DNA of 64,000 nucleotides from Sphingobacterium sp. UBA2700 (GTDB taxonomy: Bacteria > Bacteroidota > Bacteroidia > Sphingobacteriales > Sphingobacteriaceae). The stretch covers positions 21,322 to 85,321 of the forward strand of contig DELI01000025.1 in the NCBI GenBank assembly GCA_002354335.1. Direction: 5' to 3'. The notes below the pieces were generated by a model. The model had not been told where the DNA came from and did no database searches. It worked only from the letters and a program-made list of their open reading frames with translations. The position numbers and the translations under genes are program-made. Of this stretch, positions 16,726 to 25,955 are shown piece after piece (the stretch's first letter is position 1; each line of letters opens with the position of its first letter).

Positions 16726-17613
16726 TTATTTCTTATCACTTAGTTTCCATGCAAGGATCCTATTGATCTTATTGCCCTGCGACATATTGATCACTTGTAT
16801 GTCTTTCACTTTATGGTATTCAAGAATAGCACGCAGTGGTTTTATATTCTCCTTGTTGGATACCAAGGTTGTACAATATCCGATCTGATCTTTATAGGTG
16901 AAGCTGTCGTAGATTAGCTGAGTAATAAATTTCTTCTCTCCGCCATCTGTCCAAAGCTCGGTCGAGAGGCCTTGGTAGTTTGAGTTCGCATCCTGCGAGA
17001 TTCGAAGGTTCCTATTTTTTCTCGATACCTGTGCTTCGTGATCCTCTTGTGATTTGAAAAAAGGTGGATTGCACATAATCGCATCATAATATTCCTTCGG
17101 AAGAATGATACCCTTCAGTATATTTTTCGGATTGCTCTGCTGTCTTAAACGGATGGACTTCGCTAATTCGGGATTGTCTTTGAGGATCGCATTGCCATTC
17201 GTAAGGGAAGGGACATGTGTTTCAGAACCCGTAAATAGCCAGCCATATTCTTTAACTCCTAAAATAGGATAGATGATGCTTGAGCCCGTTCCTATATCCA
17301 AAATATGAACGCCTCTACCTGTTTTCCCACCCAGCAGATCCGCTAGATAATGTATATAGTTTAGACGGCCAGGAACCGTAGGTACTAAACTTTTCGGCAA
17401 TACACGCCATCCTTTGATACCATAGGTTGTTTTCAATAGCGCCTTATTGAGATGGAATACGGCCTCTGGCTGCGTGAAATCTATCGACAGGTGGTCATGG
17501 TCCACCTGAACAACATACTTGCGCAAATCGGGCGTATTCTTAGCCAGTTGTTCAATATTGTAAGCTTTATTGAACTTATTTCTGGGATGTAAGTTTTTTG
17601 AGATATTTTCCAT
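16726..17613 (-). CDS. rlmF: 23S rRNA (adenine-1618-N6)-methyltransferase RlmF
   Basis: A 295-residue protein that methylates A1618 of 23S rRNA. Seen: the N-terminal HPRN motif, then SIDFTQPEAVFHLNKALL, VPGRLNYIHYLADLLG, the SAM-binding ILDIGTGSS and the catalytic NPPF motif of N6-adenine methyltransferases. Family length is about 300. The ATG at 17613 is chosen; a GTG five codons upstream is possible. It is convergent with yajC and divergent from the antiporter gene 33 bases away. Confidence 0.92.
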   Translation of the reverse strand: MENISKNLHPRNKFNKAYNIEQLAKNTPDLRKYVVQVDHDHLSIDFTQPEAVFHLNKALLKTTYGIKGWRVLPKSLVPTVPGRLNYIHYLADLLGGKTGRGVHILDIGTGSSIIYPILGVKEYGWLFTGSETHVPSLTNGNAILKDNPELAKSIRLRQQSNPKNILKGIILPKEYYDAIMCNPPFFKSQEDHEAQVSRKNRNLRISQDANSNYQGLSTELWTDGGEKKFITQLIYDSFTYKDQIGYCTTLVSNKENIKPLRAILEYHKVKDIQVINMSQGNKINRILAWKLSDKK

Positions 17614-17646
17614 TAATTTTATGCACACAAAGATACCTATTAATAA

Positions 17647-19248
17647 ATGATTGAATCTAATATTTTGTTAGTCATGGTCTTATTTTTCTTCATGGCCATG
17701 TTGTTCGTGATTAGTCAACGCTTTAGTATTTCTTATCCTATCCTGTTGGTAATTGGTGGATTGGCGATATCGTTGATTCCCGGAATGCCGGAAGTTAGCA
17801 TCAATCCTGATATTGTTTTTCTTATTTTTCTGCCACCCTTACTCTTTGAGGCGGCCTGGTACACCTCATGGCATAGCTTCTGGAAGTACAAACGATCAAT
17901 TATGATCATGGGCTTTGGGTTAGTATTTGTTACATCGCTAGCCGTTGCTTATCTTTCGGTGCAGATTATTCCGGGTTTTACGCTAGCCTTAGGTTTTCTC
18001 TTGGGCGGGATTATTTCACCGCCGGATGCTGTTGCTGCCACCTCTGTTCTCAAAGGTGTCAATATGCCGAAACGTGGCATTACGCTGTTGGAGGGGGAAA
18101 GCTTGGTCAACGATGCGGCCTCATTAACCGTATTTCGATTAGCTTTAGCGGTCATCATTACCGGAAGTTTCGAGCCTCAAGAAGCCATCGTCAATTTCTT
18201 TACCCTTGCCGTTATGGGGATATTTGTTGGCCTTGTAATCGGACATATTCTCTATTTTTTCCTGCGCTATGTTGCTAAATCCTCAAGTATTACAACACCT
18301 ATCACACTGATCGCACCATATATCATGTACATCGTCGCGGAACATTTCGAATGGTCCGGTGTACTTGCTGTTGTAGCAGGGGGATTGTTTTTATCTTTTC
18401 GCTCGAAGGATTATATGGATTATCATACGCGCATCCAAACGCGTGAGGTATGGGATACGGTAGGATTTCTGTTGAACGGATTCGTATTTATACTCATTGG
18501 TCTGGAGCTTCCGATAATTATTGCCGGTATTGAAGATGTCTCGATGGAATGGGCAATAAAAATGGCCTTGTGCATTACTGCGATCATCATCGTAATTCGA
18601 ATCGTATTTATCTATGGCGCTGCCTTTATCCCGAGAATGATTTTCAAAAGCGTACGAAAGAATGAGTCTTCACCCGGATGGAAACTTCCCTTGGTCATTG
18701 GTTGGGCCGGTATGAGGGGGGTCGTGTCGCTTGCCTCCGCACTAGCCATTCCGCTGACGTTGAGCGACGGAACGGCATTTCCGCATCGCAACCTTATCCT
18801 GTTTATTACCTTCGTCGTGATTTTGATTACGCTGGTCGTCCAGGGGCTTTCCCTGCCATGGCTTATCAAAGGGATAAAACTTGAGGGCAATTCGGAAGAA
18901 ATTCCTGAGGAGGTACAGATCGAGGCGATCCGCTATCGCTTGGCACGAGAGGGAATGAAGCTTGTCGAAGAGAAATATGCCGATGAATTGCGAGAGAGTT
19001 TTACGGTAAAGGCGATTTATACACAGATGAAGAGGCGATTAGATACCTCGGCATCCAGCATCGATCAAGAATCTAAGATCCGCATAGCCAATGAGAAAGA
19101 CCTTTATAAAAGAGTAACACAAGACGTCATCGATCAACGCAGGAAGACCTTATACGCCATGCACACAGAGAAAAAATATGATGATGCCCTTCTCAGAGAG
19201 TTGGAACATAATCTTGATTTAGAGGAATCTAGATTAAACCGGAAGTAA
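17647..19248 (+). CDS. Na+/H+ antiporter, CPA1 (NhaP) family
   Basis: A 533-residue protein with about twelve membrane helices and a cytoplasmic helical tail of about 120 residues. Hallmarks are FLPPLLFEAAW, GGIISPPDAVAATSV, the LLEGESLVNDAASL motif with the ion-binding Asn-Asp, and GWAGMRGVVSLASALAIPL. CPA1 carriers swap cytoplasmic Na+ for protons and help with pH and salt balance. It appears monocistronic. No frameshift or missing motif is seen. Confidence 0.92.
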   Translation: MIESNILLVMVLFFFMAMLFVISQRFSISYPILLVIGGLAISLIPGMPEVSINPDIVFLIFLPPLLFEAAWYTSWHSFWKYKRSIMIMGFGLVFVTSLAVAYLSVQIIPGFTLALGFLLGGIISPPDAVAATSVLKGVNMPKRGITLLEGESLVNDAASLTVFRLALAVIITGSFEPQEAIVNFFTLAVMGIFVGLVIGHILYFFLRYVAKSSSITTPITLIAPYIMYIVAEHFEWSGVLAVVAGGLFLSFRSKDYMDYHTRIQTREVWDTVGFLLNGFVFILIGLELPIIIAGIEDVSMEWAIKMALCITAIIIVIRIVFIYGAAFIPRMIFKSVRKNESSPGWKLPLVIGWAGMRGVVSLASALAIPLTLSDGTAFPHRNLILFITFVVILITLVVQGLSLPWLIKGIKLEGNSEEIPEEVQIEAIRYRLAREGMKLVEEKYADELRESFTVKAIYTQMKRRLDTSASSIDQESKIRIANEKDLYKRVTQDVIDQRRKTLYAMHTEKKYDDALLRELEHNLDLEESRLNRK

Positions 19249-19450
19249 TATATGCCCGTACAGGTATCTTCAAGGTAACTGGAAACCTTTAGTAACCCAT
19301 AGTGTAGGATTCAAATAAAGATTGTAACTTAATGAATAATTAATAATAATCGTTTTTAGGGAGTTTATTTTATAAGATCCCACTTTCATGAGATATAGTT
19401 TCCACACTGTATATTAATATAAACGACGTTTTTAAAATGGTAATTAGAAT
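19249..19450 (+). other. untranslated stretch after the antiporter gene, possible sRNA
   Basis: About 200 AT-rich bases with no open frame of note, ending in a good intrinsic terminator. It may be the 3' untranslated region of the antiporter mRNA or an independent small RNA. No promoter box was found with confidence. Confidence 0.3.
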
Positions 19451-19483
19451 AGCTATCCTCGAAAGAGGGTAGCTGTTTTTTTT
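19451..19483 (+). terminator. intrinsic terminator
   Basis: AGCTATCCTC and GAGGGTAGCT pair around a GAAA loop and are followed by G and nine T. It lies about 200 bases after the antiporter stop. Confidence 0.85.
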
Positions 19484-19854
19484 AGTACTAAGTACTTAGT
19501 ACTTAGTATTTAGTAGTTAGTAGTTAGACCTATAGTTGGATATTGGAGTGTATTGTCTTGAACCAGAAAATGAAGGATTTAAGGATGAGCAGGATATCAC
19601 GCATAGGTCTAATTACTAAGTACTAAGTACTAACTACTATTTTGAAAGGAAGGATTTAAGGATGAGCAGGATATCACGCATAGGTCTAATTACTAAGTAT
19701 TAAGTACTAACTACTATTTTGAAAGGAAGGATTTAAGGATGGTCAGGATCAAGCAGAAAGGAAAAAAGACTTTGATCGGGTCTAAAATCTCATGTCTAAT
19801 ATCTAACATCTAATGGCCCGGCATAGGTCTAACTACTAACTACTAACTACTAAC
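19484..19854. repeat. TTAGTA-heptamer element, locus 1, with 77-bp tandem repeats
   Basis: The left arm (19484-19530) is made of 7-bp units TTAGTA(C/T/G) ending TTAGACCTAT. The right arm (19821-19854) is its inverted counterpart, CATAGGTCT followed by AACTACT units. Between them, 77-bp units start at 19572, 19649 and 19726. Each has a core GAAGGATTTAAGGATG; the first two also hold another right-arm copy, and the third diverges. The core is preceded by TTGTCTTGAACCAG at its left edge. The right arm supplies the stop codon of the small gene at 19836-20063. Confidence 0.8.
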
Positions 19855-20063
19855 TTGATTCGTTTCTGAAATAGAAAATAAAATAGACTTCCGAAAAAAG
19901 GAAGAATTACAACGATCAAAGCAAGAAGAATTGAGTTGAACAGATTCAGTTGTTTGTTTCTGGCAATTTGAATCAAAGCCACGATGGTCATAAGCAAGGC
20001 ACAGATTACAAAACATTGCCATAGGAATAAAGGAGATGAGAATGGATTTAAAATAGCGGTCAT
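19836..20063 (-). CDS. small membrane protein, PLDc_N-like
   Basis: A 75-residue protein with two membrane helices and the sequence ILPFFGSLFYFLFQKR, typical of the short PLDc_N domain found at the start of cardiolipin synthases and as stand-alone peptides. The function of stand-alone forms is unknown. Its last six residues (KLVVSS) and stop are encoded by the TTAGTA repeat arm, so the original C-terminus may have been changed by the repeat. Confidence 0.6.
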   Translation of the reverse strand: MTAILNPFSSPLFLWQCFVICALLMTIVALIQIARNKQLNLFNSILLALIVVILPFFGSLFYFLFQKRIKLVVSS

Positions 20064-20102
20064 AATCTAAGGATCTTACTAGGTTAAAGATAGGAATTTA
20101 AT

Positions 20103-20984
20103 TTATCTTTCAAATCTTTGGTATTGCGTTTCAAAGAATTGCAGGGTCTTGTCGGGTAAAGTATGGTTCAGAACGATTTCAAGGTTATTTGCAACTTCAG
20201 CTGCAAACAGCTTAAACACCTTCAACATGGCGAACGAAGCCTTCCAATTATCTTTCATATCGGCACCTGCAAATGTGGCTTTCACGAGCATCCATTCTTC
20301 CTTGGATAGATATTGCTCAAACAAGCGCCCATGCTTATTGCTGCTGACTTCCCAATTGTTTTTGGAACCAATATACCACTCAATCATTGGCTCCAGATAT
20401 TCAATACGAATGATATGTTCAAACATAAACTTATAATAGAACAAATCGCCACGATTTAGGCATTTCGGTAGATAGCTCACGTCCCACCAGAAATCACTAT
20501 AGACTTTGTGGAATTGGGCTGCGCTGGGCTTATGGATGAGCGAAACCTGATAGGAGGGCGGCGCAAGATCTTTCGTAAGATTGTCTTTGTCGATTAATAT
20601 ACGATAGCCAATATCCCAGTCCTCGGGAAGTTTGCTCTTCCTGGTTTCGGCAATAAATTTTTCCTTATCGTATAACTTAAAGTCTATCTTATCTGCATCT
20701 ACGAATTGCACCATTTTCATTGCATGTACATTATTGAAATAGCTTTCATCCTCTTCATAAATGTTCAAGGGCTCCCCAAACTGATAAATCCATTCGGAAC
20801 TGTTTTTATAGGGCGTTAGATCGTCGAATACCAACTCAATATCCAGGTCGCTATACGCATCGACGGGAGCCAAGGGATTAACAAGCGAACTCGTCAATAG
20901 GGCAGCTCGAATATCAGGATTGCTAGCAATCCAATATTCGACGGCTTTAAGTTTTTCAACTCGGCTAGACATTTCTTTATCCAT
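20103..20984 (-). CDS. aminoglycoside 6-adenylyltransferase, ANT(6)-like
   Basis: A 293-residue protein resembling streptomycin adenylyltransferases, which transfer AMP to the 6-position of streptomycin. Seen: the nucleotidyltransferase Asp pair in AYSDLDIELVF, KIDFKL, LIDKDN, then KPSAAQFHKVYSDFWWDVSY and HIIRIEYLEPMIEWYIG. The Gly-Ser of the usual GSxx motif reads TSS here. The ATG at 20984 is chosen; a TTG 3 codons earlier also exists. No mobile element flanks it, so it may be an intrinsic chromosomal gene; activity on drugs is not proven by sequence. Confidence 0.83.
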   Translation of the reverse strand: MDKEMSSRVEKLKAVEYWIASNPDIRAALLTSSLVNPLAPVDAYSDLDIELVFDDLTPYKNSSEWIYQFGEPLNIYEEDESYFNNVHAMKMVQFVDADKIDFKLYDKEKFIAETRKSKLPEDWDIGYRILIDKDNLTKDLAPPSYQVSLIHKPSAAQFHKVYSDFWWDVSYLPKCLNRGDLFYYKFMFEHIIRIEYLEPMIEWYIGSKNNWEVSSNKHGRLFEQYLSKEEWMLVKATFAGADMKDNWKASFAMLKVFKLFAAEVANNLEIVLNHTLPDKTLQFFETQYQRFER

Positions 20985-21100
20985 GAGATACAATTTAACG
21001 AAAAAAACTGATTTGCTACCGGAGATATGTCTTTCATGGTTTCCATTGTAACAGCAGGATGAATGAAAGTTCTAGACGATGTTTGAAAACAAACACTTGG

Positions 21101-21141
21101 AGAAAAAACAAGGGGCTCTCTTTTCAGAAAGCCCCTTGTTT
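21101..21141 (-). terminator. terminator of purL
   Basis: The minus strand has AAACAAGGGGCT pairing with AGCCCCTTGTTT (21106-21117 with 21130-21141), followed by a T run. It is 21 bases downstream of the purL stop. Confidence 0.85.
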
Positions 21142-21161
21142 CATATTGCGTTATTTCCAAC

Positions 21162-24100
21162 TTATTTGTTTTGATTTTCAATCCATTGGCGAGCATTAAC
21201 AAATGCTTCCAACCAAGGCGTTACTTCGTCCTGACGTCCTTCCGGGTAGTTTGCCCAGTTCCATTGGAAAGTCGAACGTTCGATGTGTGGCATAGTCACT
21301 AAGTGGCGACCAGTTTTATCACACATCATTGCAGTGTTGAAGTCAGAACCGTTAGGGTTATGCGGATACTGATCATAAGCATACTTCGCTACGATGTTAT
21401 ATTGATCTTCTGATTGTGGAAGATTGAATTTTCCTTCACCATGTGAAATCCATACCCCTAAAGTACTTCCTGCTAATGTTGACAACATAATCGAATTGTT
21501 CTCTTGCACTTTCACGGATACAAAGTTCGATTCGTGTTTCTGCGAGTCGTTGTGTAGCATCTTGCCATGAACCTCATGTTCTGGGTTGATCAATTCCAAC
21601 TCCATGAACAATTGGCAACCATTACAGATACCAACAGATAAGGTATCTGGGCGAGCAAAGAATTTATCCAATGCTGTCTTTGCTTTCTCATTGTATAAGA
21701 ATGCACCAGCCCATCCTTTTGCCGAACCCAATACGTCTGAGTTGGAGAAACCTCCAACAGCTCCAATAAATTGGATATCTTCTAAAGTCTCGCGTCCGCT
21801 GATTAAGTCGGTCATATGCACGTCCTTCACGTCAAAGCCTGCTAAATACATCGCATTTGCCATTTCACGCTCTGAATTAGAACCCTTCTCGCGAATGATA
21901 GCTGCTTTCGGGCGTGCCTTGTTTCCATCAATCGCAGGTTTCTTACCATCAAAATGCGATGGGAAAGTAAATTGCAACGGTTGGTTTTTATAGTTGTCGA
22001 AACGTGCTTGCGCTGTTCCGTTCTTGGACTGTTTCTGATCTAAAAGGAAAGAAGTTTTGAACCAAGTATCGCGGGTCTCCGCAACATCGAATGCGAAAGT
22101 GTCCGCATTGTTTTTGATGTTTATAGAAGTACCTTCAATAGCTTGTCCGATCTTCACTGCATCAATCTGCGCCTCTGCCATAGCTTTTTCAAATACGGCA
22201 TCGTCTTTTGCTTGAAGGACGATTGCAATATTTTCGTTGAATAAAGCTTTTACACTGTCTTGCTCGTTCAATCCGCTTAGGTCGTAGTTTGCAGCAAGAT
22301 TAACATCTGCAAAACACATCTCTAACAGAGTGGTAATTAAACCACCAGAACCGATATCATGACCCGCAGCAATTTGATCTTCTTGAATAAGGTCTTGAAT
22401 GGTATTGAATGCGTTTTTGAAGAAATTGGCATCTTTTACAGTTGGTACTTCCGAACCGATCTTATTGTTGATCTGTGCAAAAGAAGAACCTCCTAATTTG
22501 AAGCCATCCTTCGAAAGGTTGATATAATAGATAGAACCTGCTTTTTTGTTCAAGGTAGGTTCAACTACTTTATTAATGTTTGTACAGTTACCTGCTGCAG
22601 AAATAATCACTGTTCCTGGCGCAATAACACTTTCTCCATTCGGATACTTCTGCTTCATCGACAAGGAGTCCTTACCCGTTGGGATATTGATGCCTAAAGC
22701 GATTGCAAAGTCAGAACAACCTTTTACCGCTTGGTACAAACGAGCGTCTTCGCCTTCGTTGTTACATGCCCACATCCAGTTAGCCGATAAGGAGATACCG
22801 CTTAATCCGTTTTTAATCGGAGCGAAGACAATGTTAGATAATGCCTCTGCAATTGCGTTTCTCGAACCTGCTACCGGATCAACTAATGCCGTTAATGGCG
22901 AATGTCCTACCGTAGTAGCAATACCCTCAGTCGACTTATAATCCAGCGCCATCACGCCCACATTGTTCAACGGTAATTGCAATGGACCAGTACATTGTTG
23001 CTTCGCAACACGTCCGCCCACACAACGGTCAACTTTATTGGTTAACCAGTCTTTTGCAGCTACGGCTTCCAATTGCAGCACTTGATTTAAATATGCAGGG
23101 ATTTGATCTGCGGAGTAAGATAGGTCAGCATACTTGCGCTCCACTTTCTTATCGTTCATGATGGTCTTTGGCGATGATCCAAAGAAATCCTCTAACGCGT
23201 AGTCCATTGGTTTCACACCGGTAATCGCTGATTCGAAAGTAAAGCGATGATCGTTTGTCACATCACCTACAGCATACATAGGAGCGCGTTCGCGATCAGC
23301 AACATCTTTTAACTTCTGAATATCTTCCTGCGCAATAACCAATCCCATACGTTCCTGAGATTCATTACCAATAATTTCTTTTGCTGATAAAGTTGGGTCT
23401 CCAACTGGAAGTTTATCAAGATCGATTAAACCACCCGTATCTTCTACTAATTCAGATAAACAGTTTAAGTGTCCACCAGCACCGTGATCATGGATGGATA
23501 CAATCGGGTTATGATCGGACTCCACAAATGCACGGATAGCATTCGCAGCACGCTTCTGCATCTCAGGGTTTGAACGTTGAATCGCATTCAACTCGATACC
23601 TGATCCGAAAGCGCCAGTATCTGCTGAAGACACCGCTGCACCGCCCATACCGATGCGGTAGTTTTCACCACCTAGGATAACGATCTTGTCGCCAGCCTCT
23701 GGTTGATGTTTTTTCGCTTGGTCTAATTTCCCATAGCCAATACCACCAGCTTGCATGATCACCTTATCGTATCCTAATTTACGGCCATCTTCCTCATGTT
23801 CGAAAGTCAATACGGAACCTGTAATCAATGGCTGTCCGAATTTGTTTCCGAAGTCCGAAGCTCCATTTGATGCTTTGATCAAGATGTCCATTGGCGTTTG
23901 GTAAAGCCATTTACGCTCTTCCATTCCGTTTTCCCATGGTCTATCTGCCAATAAACGAGAATAAGCCGTCATGTAGATTGCTGTACCTGCTAAAGGCAAT
24001 GCACCTTGACCACCAGCTAAACGGTCGCGGATTTCACCGCCAGAACCCGTCGCTGCGCCTGAGAAAGGCTCAACAGTGGTAGGGAAGTTATGTGTTTCTG

Positions 24101-24836
24101 CTTTTACAGAGATAACCGAGTCAAACTCTTTCTCTTCGTAGAAGTCAGGTTTATCACCTGATTTAGGTGCAAACTGTGTAACTCGTGGCCCCTTGACAAA
24201 AGCCACGTTGTCTTTATAGGCAGAAACAATATCGTTAGGATTTGTCTCTGATGTCTTTTTGATCAATTTGAATAGGGAAGTAGGTTGCTCTTCGCCATCG
24301 ATAATGAATGTGCCATTAAAGATCTTGTGGCGGCAATGCTCCGAGTTTGCTTGTGAGAAAGCAAACACTTCCGAGTCGGTTAACTTACGACCGATCTTTT
24401 CGGAAAGATTGTTTAGATAATCTACTTCTTCCGGGCTTAATGCTAAGCCTTCAGATTTGTTGTAAGCTGCTATATCATCGATATCCAAGATAGGTTCTGG
24501 TGTGATATTGATGGTAAACATATCTTGTGTCAATGCGCTATACTTTTGAGAGATCATAGGATCGAACTCATGGAATTCCGCATCAACTGCTTGAAACTCT
24601 TCGATACGAATAATACCTTCAATGCCCATGTTTTGAGTAATCTCTACAGCGTTAGTACTCCATGGAGTAACCATAGCAGCGCGAGGCCCTACATAGTAGT
24701 CATTTAAAGTTTGATCGTCTAGTTTGTTAGCATTTCCAAAAAGCCAGTTTAGTTTAGCGATATCCTCGGTAGAAAGGTCTTTCTGGGTTTGAACAGCATA
24801 TACTGTGTTCGATTGGTTCACGAAGAAATGAATCAT
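21162..24836 (-). CDS. purL: phosphoribosylformylglycinamidine synthase (single-chain)
   Basis: A 1224-residue large-type PurL that converts FGAR and glutamine to FGAM in purine synthesis. The N-terminal part contains DSEVFAFSQANSEHCRHKIF. Two AIRS-type ATP-binding halves follow, with the motifs VKAETHNFPTTVEPFSGAAT and PTGKDSLSMK. The C-terminal class I glutaminase (about 950-1224) has the nucleophile Cys in GICNGCQLF and the late His-Glu pair (SHGEGKF, PHIERS). The length is typical of the fused form. It is monocistronic with its own terminator and -7 box. Confidence 0.97.
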   Translation of the reverse strand: MIHFFVNQSNTVYAVQTQKDLSTEDIAKLNWLFGNANKLDDQTLNDYYVGPRAAMVTPWSTNAVEITQNMGIEGIIRIEEFQAVDAEFHEFDPMISQKYSALTQDMFTINITPEPILDIDDIAAYNKSEGLALSPEEVDYLNNLSEKIGRKLTDSEVFAFSQANSEHCRHKIFNGTFIIDGEEQPTSLFKLIKKTSETNPNDIVSAYKDNVAFVKGPRVTQFAPKSGDKPDFYEEKEFDSVISVKAETHNFPTTVEPFSGAATGSGGEIRDRLAGGQGALPLAGTAIYMTAYSRLLADRPWENGMEERKWLYQTPMDILIKASNGASDFGNKFGQPLITGSVLTFEHEEDGRKLGYDKVIMQAGGIGYGKLDQAKKHQPEAGDKIVILGGENYRIGMGGAAVSSADTGAFGSGIELNAIQRSNPEMQKRAANAIRAFVESDHNPIVSIHDHGAGGHLNCLSELVEDTGGLIDLDKLPVGDPTLSAKEIIGNESQERMGLVIAQEDIQKLKDVADRERAPMYAVGDVTNDHRFTFESAITGVKPMDYALEDFFGSSPKTIMNDKKVERKYADLSYSADQIPAYLNQVLQLEAVAAKDWLTNKVDRCVGGRVAKQQCTGPLQLPLNNVGVMALDYKSTEGIATTVGHSPLTALVDPVAGSRNAIAEALSNIVFAPIKNGLSGISLSANWMWACNNEGEDARLYQAVKGCSDFAIALGINIPTGKDSLSMKQKYPNGESVIAPGTVIISAAGNCTNINKVVEPTLNKKAGSIYYINLSKDGFKLGGSSFAQINNKIGSEVPTVKDANFFKNAFNTIQDLIQEDQIAAGHDIGSGGLITTLLEMCFADVNLAANYDLSGLNEQDSVKALFNENIAIVLQAKDDAVFEKAMAEAQIDAVKIGQAIEGTSINIKNNADTFAFDVAETRDTWFKTSFLLDQKQSKNGTAQARFDNYKNQPLQFTFPSHFDGKKPAIDGNKARPKAAIIREKGSNSEREMANAMYLAGFDVKDVHMTDLISGRETLEDIQFIGAVGGFSNSDVLGSAKGWAGAFLYNEKAKTALDKFFARPDTLSVGICNGCQLFMELELINPEHEVHGKMLHNDSQKHESNFVSVKVQENNSIMLSTLAGSTLGVWISHGEGKFNLPQSEDQYNIVAKYAYDQYPHNPNGSDFNTAMMCDKTGRHLVTMPHIERSTFQWNWANYPEGRQDEVTPWLEAFVNARQWIENQNK

Positions 24837-24873
24837 TATGAAAGTGAATTTTGAACGTCCTTCAATTAAAGCA

Positions 24874-24881
24874 CAAAGTTA
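24874..24881 (-). promoter_or_regulatory. -7 box of purL
   Basis: On the minus strand the sequence TAACTTTG fits TAnnTTTG and lies 37 bases before the purL ATG. A TTG only 13 bases upstream is too close to be a regular -33 box. Confidence 0.4.
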
Positions 24882-24994
24882 CATATTATTTTATCAATAT
24901 GATGCTGAGGGTAGGGAACTTTTTGCCTATCAAAGTGCTTTTTTTACGGTAATCGGACGATAGTCCAACGATGTGATTTTTAGATTCAAAATAG

Positions 24995-25002
24995 TACATT
25001 TG
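24995..25002 (+). promoter_or_regulatory. -7 box very close to the ybbR-like start
   Basis: TACATTTG fits TAnnTTTG. Transcription would begin at about 25007-25009, that is at or just after the annotated ATG 25007 and before the in-frame ATG 25013, which suggests a leaderless or near-leaderless mRNA. Confidence 0.45.
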
Positions 25003-25006
25003 TAAA

Positions 25007-25954
25007 ATGGCGATGAGGCGAATCAGTAAAGTGCAAAGACGTAAATTATCTATTTTTTTACGATGCATTCTTATTTCATTTCTAGCGTGGACACTATTTG
25101 CTATCTCTAGCGACTACACCTTTTCAAAGAAGGCGAGCATGTCCTACGTGAATCTGCCGGAAAACAAAGCCTTTCACCCCCTGCAATCAGACACTGTTAC
25201 GGTTAAATTGAAGATGACAGGATGGAAAGTCCTGATGGAGCGTATTCGTCCCGATACGGCGAAGATCCAAGTAGATTTGAGCGGATTGAAAACCAGAAAC
25301 TTTATCGTTTTTGGAAGTCAGATAGGCTTTATCAACAGGCAGTTTCGCCAGGAGGAGCAGGTTGTTGCTGTATCTCCCGATACCCTTTACTTCGATTTCT
25401 CTAAACAAACCCAGCGCAAGGTTCCTGTTAAGGCGGTGCATAGTCTAACTTTTCAGAAACAATATGGCATCATTGGCGCAACCAAAGCTAGCCCTGAATA
25501 TGTTACCATCACTGGACCTTTAGAAGATGTTGCCAGCATTGAATACTTAGAGACGGATACCATCAAAGGAAAAGATGTCAATACCGATGTCCGTACGGTT
25601 GCTTATCTAAATAAGCAGCAGCGGACCAATATTACCATTTATCCAACATTCTCTGAGATTGTCATTCCTGTTGGAGAAATCACGGAGAAGGTGATCGAAT
25701 TACCGATAAAGGTGGAGAATGGAAAGCAATACACTTCTGTTCGTATCCTGCCGGGTAAGGTGAAAGCGACCATTCTCGTTGCGGTAAAAGACTATAATAA
25801 ATGGACATCTCGAGATTTTGAAGCCGTGGTAGATTTAGAGGCCTGGAAGGATCATAGTGTAGAGAGCCTACCGGTCATACTAACTAAGGTTCCCGAATTC
25901 TGTCAGGTGCTGAGTATAGAACCTCAAAATGTTGATTTCTTTGTTCGAAAATAA
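25007..25954 (+). CDS. YbbR-like domain protein
   Basis: A 315-residue protein with one N-terminal membrane helix (FLRCILISFLAWTLFAI), then extracytoplasmic beta-rich repeats of the YbbR type: YVNLPENKAF at the start, then RKVPVKAVHSLTF, ASPEYVTITGPLEDVASI, and a closing segment PQNVDFFVRK. In other phyla YbbR (CdaR) regulates the diadenylate cyclase, but no cdaA is next to it here. Its stop codon is one base before the coaE ATG. Start 25013 is an alternative. Confidence 0.8.
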   Translation: MAMRRISKVQRRKLSIFLRCILISFLAWTLFAISSDYTFSKKASMSYVNLPENKAFHPLQSDTVTVKLKMTGWKVLMERIRPDTAKIQVDLSGLKTRNFIVFGSQIGFINRQFRQEEQVVAVSPDTLYFDFSKQTQRKVPVKAVHSLTFQKQYGIIGATKASPEYVTITGPLEDVASIEYLETDTIKGKDVNTDVRTVAYLNKQQRTNITIYPTFSEIVIPVGEITEKVIELPIKVENGKQYTSVRILPGKVKATILVAVKDYNKWTSRDFEAVVDLEAWKDHSVESLPVILTKVPEFCQVLSIEPQNVDFFVRK

Positions 25955-25955
25955 G

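Noticed and set aside
19484..19854. 77-bp repeats as a CRISPR array
   Set aside because: The whole 77-bp unit is repeated with no unique spacers, and the core is built of the heptamer arms.
24840..24990. Purine riboswitch before purL
   Set aside because: The leader is only about 30 bases from the -7 box to the ATG and holds no such fold.
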